A stretch of DNA of 64,000 nucleotides from positions 310,001 through 374,000 of the forward strand of contig NZ_JAPZSK010000006.1 in the NCBI RefSeq assembly GCF_027531815.1, in the 5' to 3' direction. A model generated the notes under the pieces. It made no database searches. It was given only the letters and a program-made list of their open reading frames with translations, and was not told where the DNA came from. The stretch is from Gemmatimonas sp. (lineage in GTDB: Bacteria; Gemmatimonadota; Gemmatimonadetes; Gemmatimonadales; Gemmatimonadaceae). This document shows positions 35,635 to 45,100 of this stretch, piece by piece. The stretch's first letter is position 1. The number at the start of each line of letters is the position of its first letter. The translations under genes and the position numbers were made by a program.

Positions 35635-36492
35635 CTACTTCTTGAGCCGCAGCAGCCCTTCCTGCGCCACGCTGGCCACGAGGAGTCCGCTGCGCGTGAA
35701 CACCTGCCCGCGCACGAAGCCGCGCGAGCCGAAGGCGTTGGGGCTGTCCATCACGTACAGCAGCCACTCGTCGGCGCGGAACGGCCGGTGCATCCACAGC
35801 GTGTGGTCGAGCGAGGCGAGGAACATGCGCGGGTCACCGTAGCGAATGCCGTGCGGAAAGAGCGCCGTGGGGAGGAAGCCGTAGTCCGAGGCGTACGCCA
35901 GAATGGCCTGGTGCACGATGGGGTCGTCGGGGAGCGCATCGATGACGCGAAACCACACATAGCGCTCCGGTTCCCCGGCACTGGGGCCGCCGGGCAGGTG
36001 GCTCTGCGGCGACCGGAAGTCGATGGGCCGGTCCTGGGTGAGCACCGTGCGCAGCTCCGGGGGCAGCACCGCGGCATGCTCGCGCACCTGCTCGAGTTCC
36101 GGCTTGATGCTGTCGGGGTCGCGCACCTGGGGCATGGTGACCTGGTGATCGAGCCCGGGCTCCTCGATGTGAAACGACGCCGACAGCTGGAAGATGGCCT
36201 CGCCGTGCTGGATGGCCGTGACGCGCCGGCTGGTGAAGGTACCGCCATCGCGCGGACGATCCACGAAGTACACGATGGGCGCCTTGAGGTCGCCCGGGCG
36301 CAGGAAGTAGCCGTGTACCGAGTGCGCCTCGCGGGGCTCGTCCACGGTGCGGCGGGCCGCCACCAACGCCTGGGCAAAGACCTGGCCGCCGAAGACCCGA
36401 CCGGTGCCGAGGTCCCGGTTCTGGCCGCGGTAGATGTTGACCTCGAGCTTCTCCAGCTCGAGCAGGGACAGCAGTTCCGTCACGATGCTCAT
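35635..36492 (-). CDS. tesB: Acyl-CoA thioesterase II
   Basis: A 285-residue double-hotdog thioesterase, the same length as E. coli TesB, which hydrolyses medium- and long-chain acyl-CoA. Landmarks: ELEKLEVNIYRGQ, VFGGQVFAQALVAARRTV, the loop HSVHGYFLRPGDLKAPIVYFVDRPRDGG and the second-domain LASLDHTLWMHRPFRADEWLLY, ending with VASVAQEGLLR, which holds the Gln of the Asp/Ser-Thr/Gln active site. The start at 36492 (MSIVTELLSLLELEKL) matches TesB; the alternative ATG at 36510 gives 6 extra residues. The divergent RNase-like gene begins only 16 bases away, so promoters must overlap coding DNA. Confidence 0.94.
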   Translation of the reverse strand: MSIVTELLSLLELEKLEVNIYRGQNRDLGTGRVFGGQVFAQALVAARRTVDEPREAHSVHGYFLRPGDLKAPIVYFVDRPRDGGTFTSRRVTAIQHGEAIFQLSASFHIEEPGLDHQVTMPQVRDPDSIKPELEQVREHAAVLPPELRTVLTQDRPIDFRSPQSHLPGGPSAGEPERYVWFRVIDALPDDPIVHQAILAYASDYGFLPTALFPHGIRYGDPRMFLASLDHTLWMHRPFRADEWLLYVMDSPNAFGSRGFVRGQVFTRSGLLVASVAQEGLLRLKK

Positions 36493-36508
36493 GAGGGCAA
36501 TATGTGGC

Positions 36509-36976
36509 ATGAGCCGCGCATTCCGCTCCTTCTTTTTCGCCCTCGTGTGCCTGGTGGCGGGCACGTGGCTGCTCTGCGGCCCGCGCAAATCACCGGGCCC
36601 CGGCCCCGTGTCGGCCGCACCCGCCGGGGGTGCCGTCTCCGTGCCGACTGCTCCCCCCGTGCCTCCCCGCGCCCCGAGCGCCGTGGGGTTCCGCAATCGC
36701 CAGCGGCTGGACGAGCACTTCGACAAGCATGGCGCCGAGTTCAACGCCCCGAACGCCGCTGCGTATCTCTCGCTGGCACAGGCGCTGCGGGCCGCCCCGC
36801 CCTCGGCCACGGTGCGGGAGCTGCGGCGCCCCACCGACGGCGTGATCGCCAAGTTCGACCGTTCCACCGGCGCGTTTCTCGCCTTCGACGCCGACAGCAT
36901 CATTCGCACGTTCTTCAAACCCAACGACGGCGAAGCGTACTTCGAGCGCCAGGCGCGTCGGCGCCCGCGCTCCTGA
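36509..36976 (+). CDS. Small exported protein with a possible BECR-fold RNase domain
   Basis: A 155-residue protein. A signal peptide (FRSFFFALVCLVAGTWLLCG) is followed by a Pro/Ala-rich spacer and a compact C-terminal domain (about 62-145) reading LDEHFDKHGAEFNAPNAAAYLSLA, then GVIAKFDRSTGAFLAFDADSIIRTFFKP. This His-rich helix followed by small strands resembles the C-terminal nuclease domains of bacterial polymorphic toxins of the barnase/EndoU/colicin-D/RelE group; the resemblance is by eye and the exact family is not identified. A free-standing exported domain, without a large delivery polypeptide, would be barnase-like. The next gene, an acidic small protein 41 bases later, could be its inhibitor. 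ATG at 36509; divergent from tesB. Confidence 0.6.
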   Translation: MSRAFRSFFFALVCLVAGTWLLCGPRKSPGPGPVSAAPAGGAVSVPTAPPVPPRAPSAVGFRNRQRLDEHFDKHGAEFNAPNAAAYLSLAQALRAAPPSATVRELRRPTDGVIAKFDRSTGAFLAFDADSIIRTFFKPNDGEAYFERQARRRPRS

Positions 36977-37017
36977 GCTTGCCGTGCGTTCGCCCGCCGC
37001 TACTCCCACCGCTTCCA

Positions 37018-37332
37018 ATGCACGAACGCGATGAATGGCTCGCCCAGTGGTCCCGCACGGTGACCGAAGTGGAGCGTGGCTACGAACTCAGTTTCGACGA
37101 TTACCTCAACGACCTCGACCTGCGCCACAAGCTGCGCGTGATCGGCGAGCACGACGACCAGTGGGCCGACCTGCTGGAGCTCGACACCCGCTTCCGCCAC
37201 GCCACCTTTCCGAGTGGCCGCTGCGTGTGGGGCGTGGAGAACGCCGAGGAGGAGGGGTGGACCGAGGCGCAGCACTGGTACTACTGGCGGCTCCCCAAGA
37301 AGCAGGGGCTGGCGTTCGAGGCGGAGTACTAG
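37018..37332 (+). CDS. Small acidic protein, possible immunity partner
   Basis: A 104-residue cytoplasmic-looking protein (no signal peptide) with about twice as many acidic as basic residues, notably YELSFDDYLNDLDLRH, GEHDDQWADLLELD and NAEEEGWTEAQ, and many Trp. It is unrecognised; similar short acidic proteins appear near other Gemmatimonas-type genes. Its acid surface, size and position 41 bases after the exported RNase-like gene fit a barstar-like inhibitor that protects the producing cytoplasm, but this is inference. Its reading frame is intact from ATG 37018 to TAG 37330-37332. The next gene converges, 3 bases away. Confidence 0.7.
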   Translation: MHERDEWLAQWSRTVTEVERGYELSFDDYLNDLDLRHKLRVIGEHDDQWADLLELDTRFRHATFPSGRCVWGVENAEEEGWTEAQHWYYWRLPKKQGLAFEAEY

Positions 37333-37335
37333 CGT

Positions 37336-38454
37336 TCAGCGGACCGTCGCACGGAAGAGGAGTTCCTCGACCGCGATGCCGTCATCACGAGTGCTGCGAA
37401 CCAGTGCGGTGCTGTCGGAGAATGCCAGGACTTCTTTCGCCGCGGGGAACCGCAGACGTGTCCACTCTCCTGCTCGGGAACGCCTCCACCACTCCTCTGG
37501 CCCGTCGGCGGTGAAGCGCCGCAGAAAGATGGAGCCACCGGGGGACGCAAGAATGGGCGGCGCAGCGCTCGGCCCACCTGCGCCCCAGGTTGGCGGTGTA
37601 TCGGGAGGTGGATAGCGCCGATACAACTCGGCGAACGCGTCAGACATCGGGCCTGACGCGAGGAGTTGCTGCTCGCCCCAGCGTAGCGTATTGGCGTCCA
37701 TCCGCATGACACCGACTTCGGGCGGGAGCGCAACGATCATGCGGCTCACCGCGGCTCCATTTTGCGTGAAGGCGAAAAGCGTGTCACCGTCGAAGGCGTA
37801 CACGGCATGCCCGGTGATTGCCACGCCGGATCGCCTTCCCAGCGGACGAAACAACTCGACGGAGCGAGTATCCTGCACGTCCCTCAGGAGTTCCGACTCG
37901 CGATAGCTCCCGACCGCGACGCTGGTACCTGTCGTGTCCATGATCGAAAGGGCAACGAGCGGACGAACGGCCCCGGTTCGCGAGCGATAGTCGCTTCCCG
38001 TGTTACGCAGAAGCCAACGCGCATCAGGGAGGATGCCGACAACGGAAGCGCCGGGGGCCTGCGCCGCCAGCCCGACCGGGATGTCGCCAAGCAGCCGACC
38101 GTCGCCAGAGCCAAAGCGCACAACCTTCCGCTGCCTGGCATCCAGTACCGAAATCACGTTGGGAGCCGATCTGACCTGACGCAGCGAGAGGAGTTCTCCC
38201 GGCCCGCGTCCGCGCCCTGCGCTCTTCCAGACGATTGCACCGCCCGCATCGAGCCGCAGCAGCGTACCCGTCTGCTCCTCCCCGATGATCCACCCGCCCT
38301 CGTAACTCTCTGCAATAGTCACGTCGCCTTCGGACAATGCCGGGAACTCCTTCAGGGCCGTCACAGCAACGGAAACGGACTCCGGTCTTGATTCCGCACC
38401 GGGCTCACATGCGGTGATCAGCAGCGCTGACAGAGTCACGAACGTTCGCATCAT
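37336..38454 (-). CDS. 6-bladed beta-propeller lipoprotein (copy A)
   Basis: A 372-residue predicted lipoprotein (LLITAC near residue 12-17) of the 6-bladed beta-propeller family. Repeats include ITIAESYEGGWIIGEEQTGTL, AGRGRGPGELLSLRQV (the family's G-x-G-PGE turn, about residue 80), VISVLDARQRKVVRF and ALSIMDTTGTSVAVGSYRES. These proteins are typical of Gemmatimonadota and Bacteroidota and are thought to be surface or periplasmic binding proteins, with no enzymatic activity known. The gene lies 24 bases downstream of the HigA-like antitoxin gene on the same strand. Unlike the other propellers here, it has no small exported partner next to it. Confidence 0.85.
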   Translation of the reverse strand: MMRTFVTLSALLITACEPGAESRPESVSVAVTALKEFPALSEGDVTIAESYEGGWIIGEEQTGTLLRLDAGGAIVWKSAGRGRGPGELLSLRQVRSAPNVISVLDARQRKVVRFGSGDGRLLGDIPVGLAAQAPGASVVGILPDARWLLRNTGSDYRSRTGAVRPLVALSIMDTTGTSVAVGSYRESELLRDVQDTRSVELFRPLGRRSGVAITGHAVYAFDGDTLFAFTQNGAAVSRMIVALPPEVGVMRMDANTLRWGEQQLLASGPMSDAFAELYRRYPPPDTPPTWGAGGPSAAPPILASPGGSIFLRRFTADGPEEWWRRSRAGEWTRLRFPAAKEVLAFSDSTALVRSTRDDGIAVEELLFRATVR

Positions 38455-38478
38455 CTTCAGGAAGTGCCTCAGCGATCC

Positions 38479-38772
38479 TCATGCCTCGCGCGTGATCGGG
38501 CTGGTGTGCAACTCCACTCCCAGCGCGCGAATCAGCTTCAACACCGTGTCGAAGCATGGCTTCGCCCCTGGCGCCAATGCCTTGTATAGACTTTCTCGCC
38601 CCAGCCCCGTATCGCGTGCCAGCTGTGCCATCCCGCGCGCCTTAGCCACATCCGCGAGCGCCTGCATCAAGAGCTCCGGGTGCTCGCCGGCCAGCGCGAC
38701 ATTGAGATACTCCGAGATGACTTCTTCGCTGTCCATGTAGTCTGCCGCGTCGAACGGTACAGGCTTGTTCAT
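38479..38772 (-). CDS. HigA/HI1420-type antitoxin (HTH)
   Basis: A 97-residue antitoxin of the addiction-module antidote family (PutA/HI1420 type), with helix-turn-helix core AQLARDTGLGRESLYKALAPGAKPCFDTVLKLIRALGVEL. The N-terminus (ADYMDSEEVISEYLNVALAGEHPELLMQALADVAKARG) is typical of the family. Antitoxins of this type bind their own promoter and the RelE-like toxin. The start ATG overlaps the toxin reading-frame stop (ATGA), the normal coupled arrangement, although the toxin itself is frameshifted here. The antitoxin is intact. Confidence 0.9.
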   Translation of the reverse strand: MNKPVPFDAADYMDSEEVISEYLNVALAGEHPELLMQALADVAKARGMAQLARDTGLGRESLYKALAPGAKPCFDTVLKLIRALGVELHTSPITREA

Positions 38773-39070
38773 GGCTCGCTCTCCAGAGAATCCCGTAGTG
38801 CTTTGGCTCGGCGAATGTCACGCGACTGCGTCGATTTGTCGCCGCCGCAGAGCAGCCAATAGGTGACCGTTCCCCGCCGCCAGTAGTGCACCCGATAGCG
38901 GATCCGACGTGAACGCGCACCTCGAATACTCCACCGCCCACGGAAGCAAGATCACCGAAATGGCCGAGTTCCGCTGCGCAGACTCGCGCAAGGATACGCG
39001 CCTTGCCGATCGGATCTCGGAGCGTGCGCAGCCACTCGTCGAATGCGTCGGTGCGCGGGAACACATGCAT
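38769..39070 (-). pseudogene. RelE/HigB-type toxin gene, single-base frameshift
   Basis: From ATG at 39070 the frame reads MHVFPRTDAFDEWLRTLRD, KARILARVCAAELGHFGDLA and VFEVRVHVGS, which is a phage-derived Gp49-like/HigB toxin. The expected GYRVHYWRRGTVTYWLLCGGDKS and RDIRRAKALRDSLESEP then continue one frame off. One base is missing at about 38898-38902 (GGATCCGCTATCGG where GGATCCGGCTATCGG is expected, coding GSGYRV). The shifted frame ends exactly on the antitoxin start. The toxin is therefore non-functional as sequenced, while antitoxin and promoter are intact. A sequencing error would restore it. Confidence 0.88.
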
Positions 39071-39075
39071 ACCAA

Positions 39076-39103
39076 AGTATATCCGATCGCATACACTGGG
39101 CAA
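39076..39103 (-). promoter_or_regulatory. Promoter of the toxin-antitoxin operon
   Basis: On the minus strand TTGCCC (39098-39103), a 16-base spacer and TATACT (39076-39081), five bases before the toxin ATG. Start of transcription would fall at or near the ATG, so the transcript would be nearly leaderless, as in many such operons. It also sits over a TGTATGCGATCGGATATACT segment where an antitoxin operator could lie. Confidence 0.5.
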
Positions 39104-39248
39104 GGATGGCAGATGGTCGCGAGAGCACCGCTGATCCATCTACACTTTCCGGTAGATCGCCGCGCTCCAATAAACTCCCGAATGTTCGCACCACCGTGCG
39201 GAATCTGTCGTGGATCGCAAGGCTGGAACCGACCTGCGATTAATCGGG

Positions 39249-39444
39249 TCAGCGACTGATGGCGTGCACGCGCACATGCTCCGCCCCGTCGTCGTCACGC
39301 CACACGCCGTACACGCGGTTCCGCTCGACCGCGCGAACCGTCAGCCGAACCAGCAAGCGAACGGCACCAACCAGCGGCCCCCGCACTCGAAGACCTGCCA
39401 CATCTCACCAGCGGGCGGCTCGGCGTCGGGGTTGTACAGCGGCC
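39249..39444 (-). pseudogene. 3' fragment of a 6-bladed beta-propeller gene, cut by an IS3 end
   Basis: On the minus strand the last part of a propeller gene is readable: EMWQVFECGGRWL, then after a one-base shift VRAVERNRV and YGVWRDDDGAEHVRVHAISR, ending in TGA at 39251-39249. This is the usual propeller C-terminus (VYGVWRD...EHVRVY). The upstream boundary is at 39444/39445, exactly where the IS3-type inverted repeat begins, so the element inserted into or deleted this gene. No 5' part was found on the other side. Between this and the toxin gene (39071-39248) nothing recognisable is seen. Confidence 0.68.
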
Positions 39445-39780
39445 GTAGACTCCCCCGTCTAGCGCACAGTTTGAAAGTAGACTCGTGGACGTTGGTTGAT
39501 CTCGGGAGAATGGTCAGTGGCGGCACGCTCCCGAGGCTCTCGTGCGACCGTTCCGTGTTGTAGCCGTGCCGCCACTCTTTGCTCACGGCGCGCACTTCGG
39601 CGAGCGTAGTGAACACCCATGCATCGAGGACCTCCTCACGGAAGCTGCGGTTGAAGCGCCCGATGTAAGCGTTCTGGTTTGCTTCGCCGGTTCGTTTCAG
39701 GCGAGGGTGATGCCACGCGCTTCGCCCCACTTATACAGGGCGTCGGCGATCGATCCGGCACGTCGTCGCAGCAAATGACG
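39445..39780 (-). mobile_element. IS3-family element remnant (copy 1)
   Basis: The terminal inverted repeat GTAGACTCCCCCGTCTAGCG begins at 39445. A minus-strand transposase orfB C-terminal fragment lies behind it: NQNAYIGRFNRSFREEVLDAWV, then TTLAEVRAVSKEWRHGY and ERSHESLGSVPP. The catalytic glutamate in the NAYxERFN motif is Gly here (NAYIGRFN), so it would be inactive. The upstream part, SIADALYKWGEARGITLA at about 39700-39760, is separated by a frameshift. The other end of the element is missing. It shares the inverted repeat with the 54.7 kb copy. Confidence 0.82.
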
Positions 39781-39996
39781 GCCGACGCGCACGGCTGGTA
39801 GGGCCAAGTGCGCCTTTATGGTGTGGCCCTCGCAATTGAAGTCGTCCGGGCCGGTCAGCGCTATCGGCAGCCGGAATGCCGTGCTCATCTTGCTCAAGAG
39901 AGGCATCGAATGTCGGTGGCCGGTTGGCACATCCGTGGTGAGAGACAGTACATCACAAATGTGATTCCGGAACCGGGGTCGTTATCTTCCGAGGCT

Positions 39997-41604
39997 ATGT
40001 CGGAAACCCTGCTGCCTCAGACTGCCCCGGCCGAGTCGTCCTCGGCTGACCGCATTTCGGCCGAACAGATCGCCGCCGCCACCGCGCTGCTCGAGAAGCT
40101 CGCGGCCGATCGCGCCAACCTGCTCGACATCCCCGACGAGCAGCGCACCCGCCTGCTCAAGGCCGCCGGCGAGGTGTCGCGCCCGGATGCCATTCTGCGC
40201 CGCCAGATGGTGAAGGCCACCAAGCGCCTCAAGAAGGTCGAGCGCACGGCCAAGCTGCAGGAGGCGGAGAACCAGCTGCAGGAAACGGGCATCCGCAAGC
40301 TGCGCCGGCAAACAGTGTTCACCACACCCAACTATCTGCTCCCCGGCAGCGACGAGCAGATCACGGTGGACGAGCCGGATTTCACCGAGGCGCTGGAGCC
40401 GCAGCACTGCTACGTGTGCAAGCAGCAGTACACGGTCATCCATCACTTCTACGATCAGCTCTGCCCCACCTGCGCGGAGTTCAACTACCGCAAGCGCACC
40501 GAGCTGGCCGATCTGAGCGGCCGCACGGCGCTGCTCACCGGCGGTCGCGTGAAGATCGGCTATCAGGCCGGGATCAAGCTGCTGCGCGCCGGTGCGCATC
40601 TCATTGTCACTACGCGCTTCCCACGTGACTCGGCGCAGCGCTACGCCAGTGAGCCTGATTTCGAGCAGTGGAAGCACCGGCTCGAGATCTATGGGCTCGA
40701 CCTGCGCCACACGCCGAGCGTGGAGGCGTTCTGCCATCATCTGATGGAGACGCACGACCGGCTCGACTTCATCGTGAACAACGCCTGTCAGACGGTGCGG
40801 CGTCCGCCCGACTTCTACAAGCACATGATGGATCTCGAACGCGCGTCGCTCGGCGATATGCCCGAGCAGGCCCGCAAGCTGCTGGGCGCGTACGAGGGCG
40901 TGCGCGGCTATCACCTGCTCCCCGAGGCGGGCGTGTCGCGTGAGGAGGAGATGATCACGCCGGCCACGCTGCCGCGCGCGCTGGCCGAGGTGGCGGGCAT
41001 CACGCATGCGGCCGAGCTGTCGCAGGTGGCGCTGCTGGCCGAGGAGTACCAGGACCAGTCGCAGCTCTTCCCCGAGGGGCGCCTGGATCAGGACCTGCAG
41101 CAGGTGGACCTGCGCGAGCGCAACTCGTGGCGCCTGCTCATGCACGAAGTACCCAGCGTGGAACTGCTGGAAGTACAGCTGGTGAACGCCATTGCGCCGT
41201 TTTTGATCAACGCGCGCCTCAAGCCCCTCATGCTGCGCACACTGAACCGAGACAAGCACATCGTGAACGTGAGCGCGGTAGAGGGGCAGTTCTACCGCAA
41301 GTTCAAGACGACGCGCCACCCGCATACGAACATGGCGAAGGCCGCGCTCAACATGATGACCCGCACCAGCGCCGCCGACTACGAGACCGACGGCATTCAC
41401 ATGAACGCCGTGGATACCGGCTGGGTGACCGACGAGGACCCGGTGCACATTGCCGCGCGCAAGGTGGAGGAGCATCGTTTCCATCCCCCGCTGGACATCG
41501 TGGACGGCGCCGCGCGCATCGTGGACCCCATCATCGACGGGATCAACACGGGAACTCACGTGTGGGGCAAGTTCCTCAAGGATTACACGCCCACGGATTG
41601 GTAA
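39997..41604 (+). CDS. Short-chain dehydrogenase with N-terminal zinc ribbon
   Basis: A 535-residue protein. A helical/coiled-coil N-terminus (about 20-100) is followed by a zinc ribbon, [22 protein letters not shown] (about 139-160, two CxxC pairs), then an SDR Rossmann domain: [20 protein letters not shown] (dinucleotide loop, about 176), [11 protein letters not shown] (NNAG-like), the insertion with [20 protein letters not shown], and [14 protein letters not shown]. The SDR catalytic YxxxK would be expected near [14 protein letters not shown], but the Tyr appears to be His (HPHTNMAK), so catalytic activity is doubtful. Large size and layout recall a poorly characterised SDR group also found in eukaryotes. 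ATG 39997 has GAGG before it; the longer frame runs back over the IS3 remnant. Confidence 0.82.
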   Translation: MSETLLPQTAPAESSSADRISAEQIAAATALLEKLAADRANLLDIPDEQRTRLLKAAGEVSRPDAILRRQMVKATKRLKKVERTAKLQEAENQLQETGIRKLRRQTVFTTPNYLLPGSDEQITVDEPDFTEALEPQHCYVCKQQYTVIHHFYDQLCPTCAEFNYRKRTELADLSGRTALLTGGRVKIGYQAGIKLLRAGAHLIVTTRFPRDSAQRYASEPDFEQWKHRLEIYGLDLRHTPSVEAFCHHLMETHDRLDFIVNNACQTVRRPPDFYKHMMDLERASLGDMPEQARKLLGAYEGVRGYHLLPEAGVSREEEMITPATLPRALAEVAGITHAAELSQVALLAEEYQDQSQLFPEGRLDQDLQQVDLRERNSWRLLMHEVPSVELLEVQLVNAIAPFLINARLKPLMLRTLNRDKHIVNVSAVEGQFYRKFKTTRHPHTNMAKAALNMMTRTSAADYETDGIHMNAVDTGWVTDEDPVHIAARKVEEHRFHPPLDIVDGAARIVDPIIDGINTGTHVWGKFLKDYTPTDW

Positions 41605-41630
41605 TGGGCGATCGAACCAACAACTGAAGA

Positions 41631-41729
41631 CTCTCACTACGAACTACAAACTCCTCAAGGCGGATGCGATCCCCCCGCCACGGCAGGAAACAGGTGAACT
41701 CCGGGCGAGCTTATAGTTCGTAGTGATAG
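41631..41729. terminator. Long imperfect inverted repeat after the SDR gene
   Basis: Arms CTCTCACTACGAACTACAAA (from 41631) and, read on minus from 41729, CTATCACTACGAACTATAAG match at 20 of 23 positions; several mismatches are tolerated as G-U pairs in RNA. The loop is 53 bases. CAACTGA in the flanks extends the symmetry. It lies 26 bases after the SDR stop and before a small lipoprotein gene, so it could be a terminator, an RNA-protein site or a non-coding repeat. Confidence 0.5.
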
Positions 41730-41778
41730 TGACAAGTTGTCAGTTGACCGTTCAAGTCCCCGCAACGCCAGAACCGCC

Positions 41779-42174
41779 ATGCGCCGCACGCTTCGCCTTG
41801 CTCCCGTACTTCTGCTGGCCTCCTGCACGTCGCTCACCGCCACCACCGACAACTCGGGCTTTCTCTACGCCACCCTGCGCGGCACGGTAACCCGGGCCAA
41901 CGGCACGGCGGTGCCCAACGTGGAAGTGGGGGTGTCGTGCGTGGGGGCCAGCAACGACCCCGTGGGCTTCACCACCGACGCGAACGCGTCGGGGGCCTTC
42001 GAGGTGGCGCTCAACATGCCGTCCATCTTCTCCCCGCTGGAGGGCCCGAGTTTCGTGTGCCGCGTGCTCACGCCCGTGATAGGGTTGCCGCTGGCGGAGC
42101 GCTCGATCACGGTGGTGGTGGGCAGCAACCGCAATGCGCGCCCGGTCACGACGGTGTCGCTGGTGGTGCCGTAA
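41779..42174 (+). CDS. Small lipoprotein with carboxypeptidase-regulatory-like fold
   Basis: A 131-residue lipoprotein (LLLASC about 13). The mature domain LRGTVTRANGTAVPNVEVGVSC, then FTTDANASGAFEVALNM looks like a carboxypeptidase-D regulatory/transthyretin-like beta-sandwich that is commonly found on surface proteins. No other domain. It converges on and overlaps the last 29 bases of the RND permease gene. The ATG 41779 gives a clean lipoprotein leader. Confidence 0.72.
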   Translation: MRRTLRLAPVLLLASCTSLTATTDNSGFLYATLRGTVTRANGTAVPNVEVGVSCVGASNDPVGFTTDANASGAFEVALNMPSIFSPLEGPSFVCRVLTPVIGLPLAERSITVVVGSNRNARPVTTVSLVVP

Positions 42175-45100
42175 CGCGCCGACCGTCGTTCAGGATGGCA
42201 GGCAGCAGGAGCAGCACACCCAGGGTGCCCGCGACCGTTCCGCCCGCCGTGGCCAGGGCAATGCCGCCGAACAGGGAGTCGGCGTCAGTGCCAAGACTGA
42301 GCGGCGCAAGTGACGCCAGCGCAGCAAGAGTAACGAGCACGATCATGCCGGCGCGGTCGAGTGCTGCGCGCATCACGGCAGCGGCGCGCATGGTGCCCGT
42401 GCGGCGACGGGCTTCGAGCGCGGCATCCACGAGCAGAATGGCCTGATTCACCGACAATCCCACAGCGAGGATCACGCCCACCGCGGCTTCGCGCGTGAAC
42501 GCGGTGTCGGTGGCCCAGAACGCCGACACCACGCCGGTGAGGGCGATGGGGAGCGAGAGCAGCACCATGATGGCCCCCCACACGCTGTCGAACACCAGCG
42601 CCACGGCAAGGACCACCAGCGCAGTACCGAGCGCGAAGACGAGCCACAACCCCTTCGCGCTTTCGTCGTCCTGCCCGAAGAACTGCTCGGTGAGATCGAC
42701 GAACGTGTATCCGGCCGGCGCGGAGAGTGACCGCATGAACGACTTGTGCGTGCGCTGCGCCAGCTTGTTGGGGCCGCGGAAGTCGTAGCTCACCTGCCGG
42801 ATGTACTGCTGGTCCTCGCGCTCCACACTGCCGAGGGCTTCACCTTCGCGGATGGCGGCCACGTCGGCGAGGCGCACCGGCGTGCCGGCGGGCGACATCA
42901 TGATCGCCTGTTCGAGCGCCGCGAGATCGCGATTGGCGGCGCCGGCGTCCTTCACGGTGACGGGCAGCTCTTCGCCGCCGATCTCGAGGCGCTGCGCGCC
43001 CACCTGCCCGCGCACTTCGCGCGCCAGTGCCGCGGTGAAGTTGGCGGTGGTGAGCCCCACCCGCGACAGCTTTACGCGGTCGGGTTCGAGCGTGATGAGG
43101 GCGCTGCGCTGACTCCCGCGCCAGCCACCGCTGGTGATACGCACATCGCGCACTCGTGTGATGCGCTCGAGCCGTTGCTTCACGTCGAGCGCCAGCGCTT
43201 CCACCCCCGCGTACGAAAAGCCCTTCACCTGAATGCGGAAGCTCGCGAAGCTGCCGCCCTCTCCACCGTTGGAAAACGACTGGCCCTCGCCCGACACGGA
43301 CACACTCGCTCCCCCGAGCAGCACACCGCGCTGTGTGAGTTGCTCGTACAGCATGAGTGGCGAGGAGGTGAAACCACCTTCGCGGGTGAAGCGCACGGTG
43401 AGTGATGCGCCTGTGCCACCGCCCTGTGCCCGCACCTGCTCCACGCCCGGCGTGGCCACGGCAAGCTGCTCGAAGTCGCGCATGCCCGCATCGAGCGTGG
43501 CCGGGTCGGAGCCGCGCGGGAACGAGAGGTACACATTCACGGTGGTACGTCGGTCACCCCAGTTGCCCCAACTGCTGCGCGGGACCTTCTCGACGAACAC
43601 CCACGTCATGCCCGCGACGAGTGCGACACTCACCACCCGTGTGACCCAGCGATGCCGCAGCGACAGCACCAGCACTCGCATGTACTCCCGACGCGCCCAG
43701 CCCGCCCCACGCCGCTCTCCATGTCCTGCCCCTAGCGCGTTTGCCTTCCTCCCAATCCCCTTCCCCACCGCCGGCACCATGACCAACGCCGTAAACACAC
43801 TCCACGCCAGCGCGATCACGAACGCCAGCGCAAACGGTGTGAATGCCGCGCGCGTATTGCCCTGCAGGTAAAGAAACGGCAGCAGCACCACCGCCGTGGT
43901 GAGCGTGCTCCCCAGCACCGCTGGCGCCATTCGCCCCGCCACCTCGGCGCGCAGCGACGGCGTATCCGGCGCGAGCGCGAGCCGCTCCACCACCACGACT
44001 GCGTTCTGCACCAGAATGCCCACGCCCATCCCGAGCCCCGCGAGCGTGAGCAGGTTGGCGGGAATACCGAAGAGGTACAGCGTGAGTGCCGTTCCCGCGA
44101 CCGCCACCGCCGTGGTACCCATCACCGCCCAGACCGCGCGCCGCGGCCGTAGCATCAGCAGCAGCACCACTGTCACCGCGAACATCGCCAGCCCGCCGCG
44201 CCGCGCGAGATCCTGCAGCTCCTCCGCCAGGGCAATGCTATCATCGCTCGCGACGTTCAGCCGCATGCCCGGTGGCAGCTGCGGTCCCAGCGCCGCAATC
44301 TCGCGCCGCAACATCGCCGCCGTGGCGATGGCATCGGCGCCCGGCTGGCGTGTCACATCGAGTGCCACTGCGGGGCGCCCGTTGATGCGAAAGAACTGGC
44401 CGCGTGCGTCTTCTTCGGCTCGCACCACCGCGAGCTCACCCAACCGGAAGCGCCGGCCACCCGGCGCCACCACCGGCAGCGAGGCGAGCGAGTCGAGTGC
44501 CGCCGGCTGATCGCGCAGCACCACGGCCTTCACTTGGGTACCGCGCGTGAGTGTACCCAGCGAGGCCACTACACGGGCCGAGGCAACGGCTTCATTCAAG
44601 CGTTCGGGAGCGATGCCGAGCTGGCGCAATCGTGCGGCATCGTAGCTCACCGCAACGCCGAACGTCGTTCCACCACGTGACGTGACGCCGGCCACGCCGG
44701 GAACGTTCGCGAGGCGCGGCTTCACCCGTTCGTTGAGCGTGCGCTGCAGCGCGCCCGGCGTGTACGGGCCCGTGATGATGAGCGACAGCAGCGGCGCTTC
44801 CTCGAGCCCCTCGGGCACGAAGTTCGACACACTCGGCTGCGTGACGCCCGGCGGCAACTCCTTGCGCAGCAGTTCGAGCCGTTCGAGAATGCCGAGCCGC
44901 GCCATCTGCACATCGGCCTGCGGCTCGAGTTCCACCGTGAGCGATGACGTGCCATCACGACTGGTGCTGTTCACGCGTTTCACGCCGCGCACGCCCTGCA
45001 CCGCCCCTTCGAGCGGCGCGGTCACGTACGCCTCCATCACCTCGGGCGACGCGCCGGACCAGGTGGCATTCACGTTGAGACGCGGCAGCTCCACGGCCGT

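Noticed and set aside
39952-39965. ATCACA-AA-TGTGAT palindrome as a CRP/FNR site
   Set aside because: The half sites are in inverse order relative to CRP sites and spacing is 2 bases. Left as a chance palindrome before the SDR gene.
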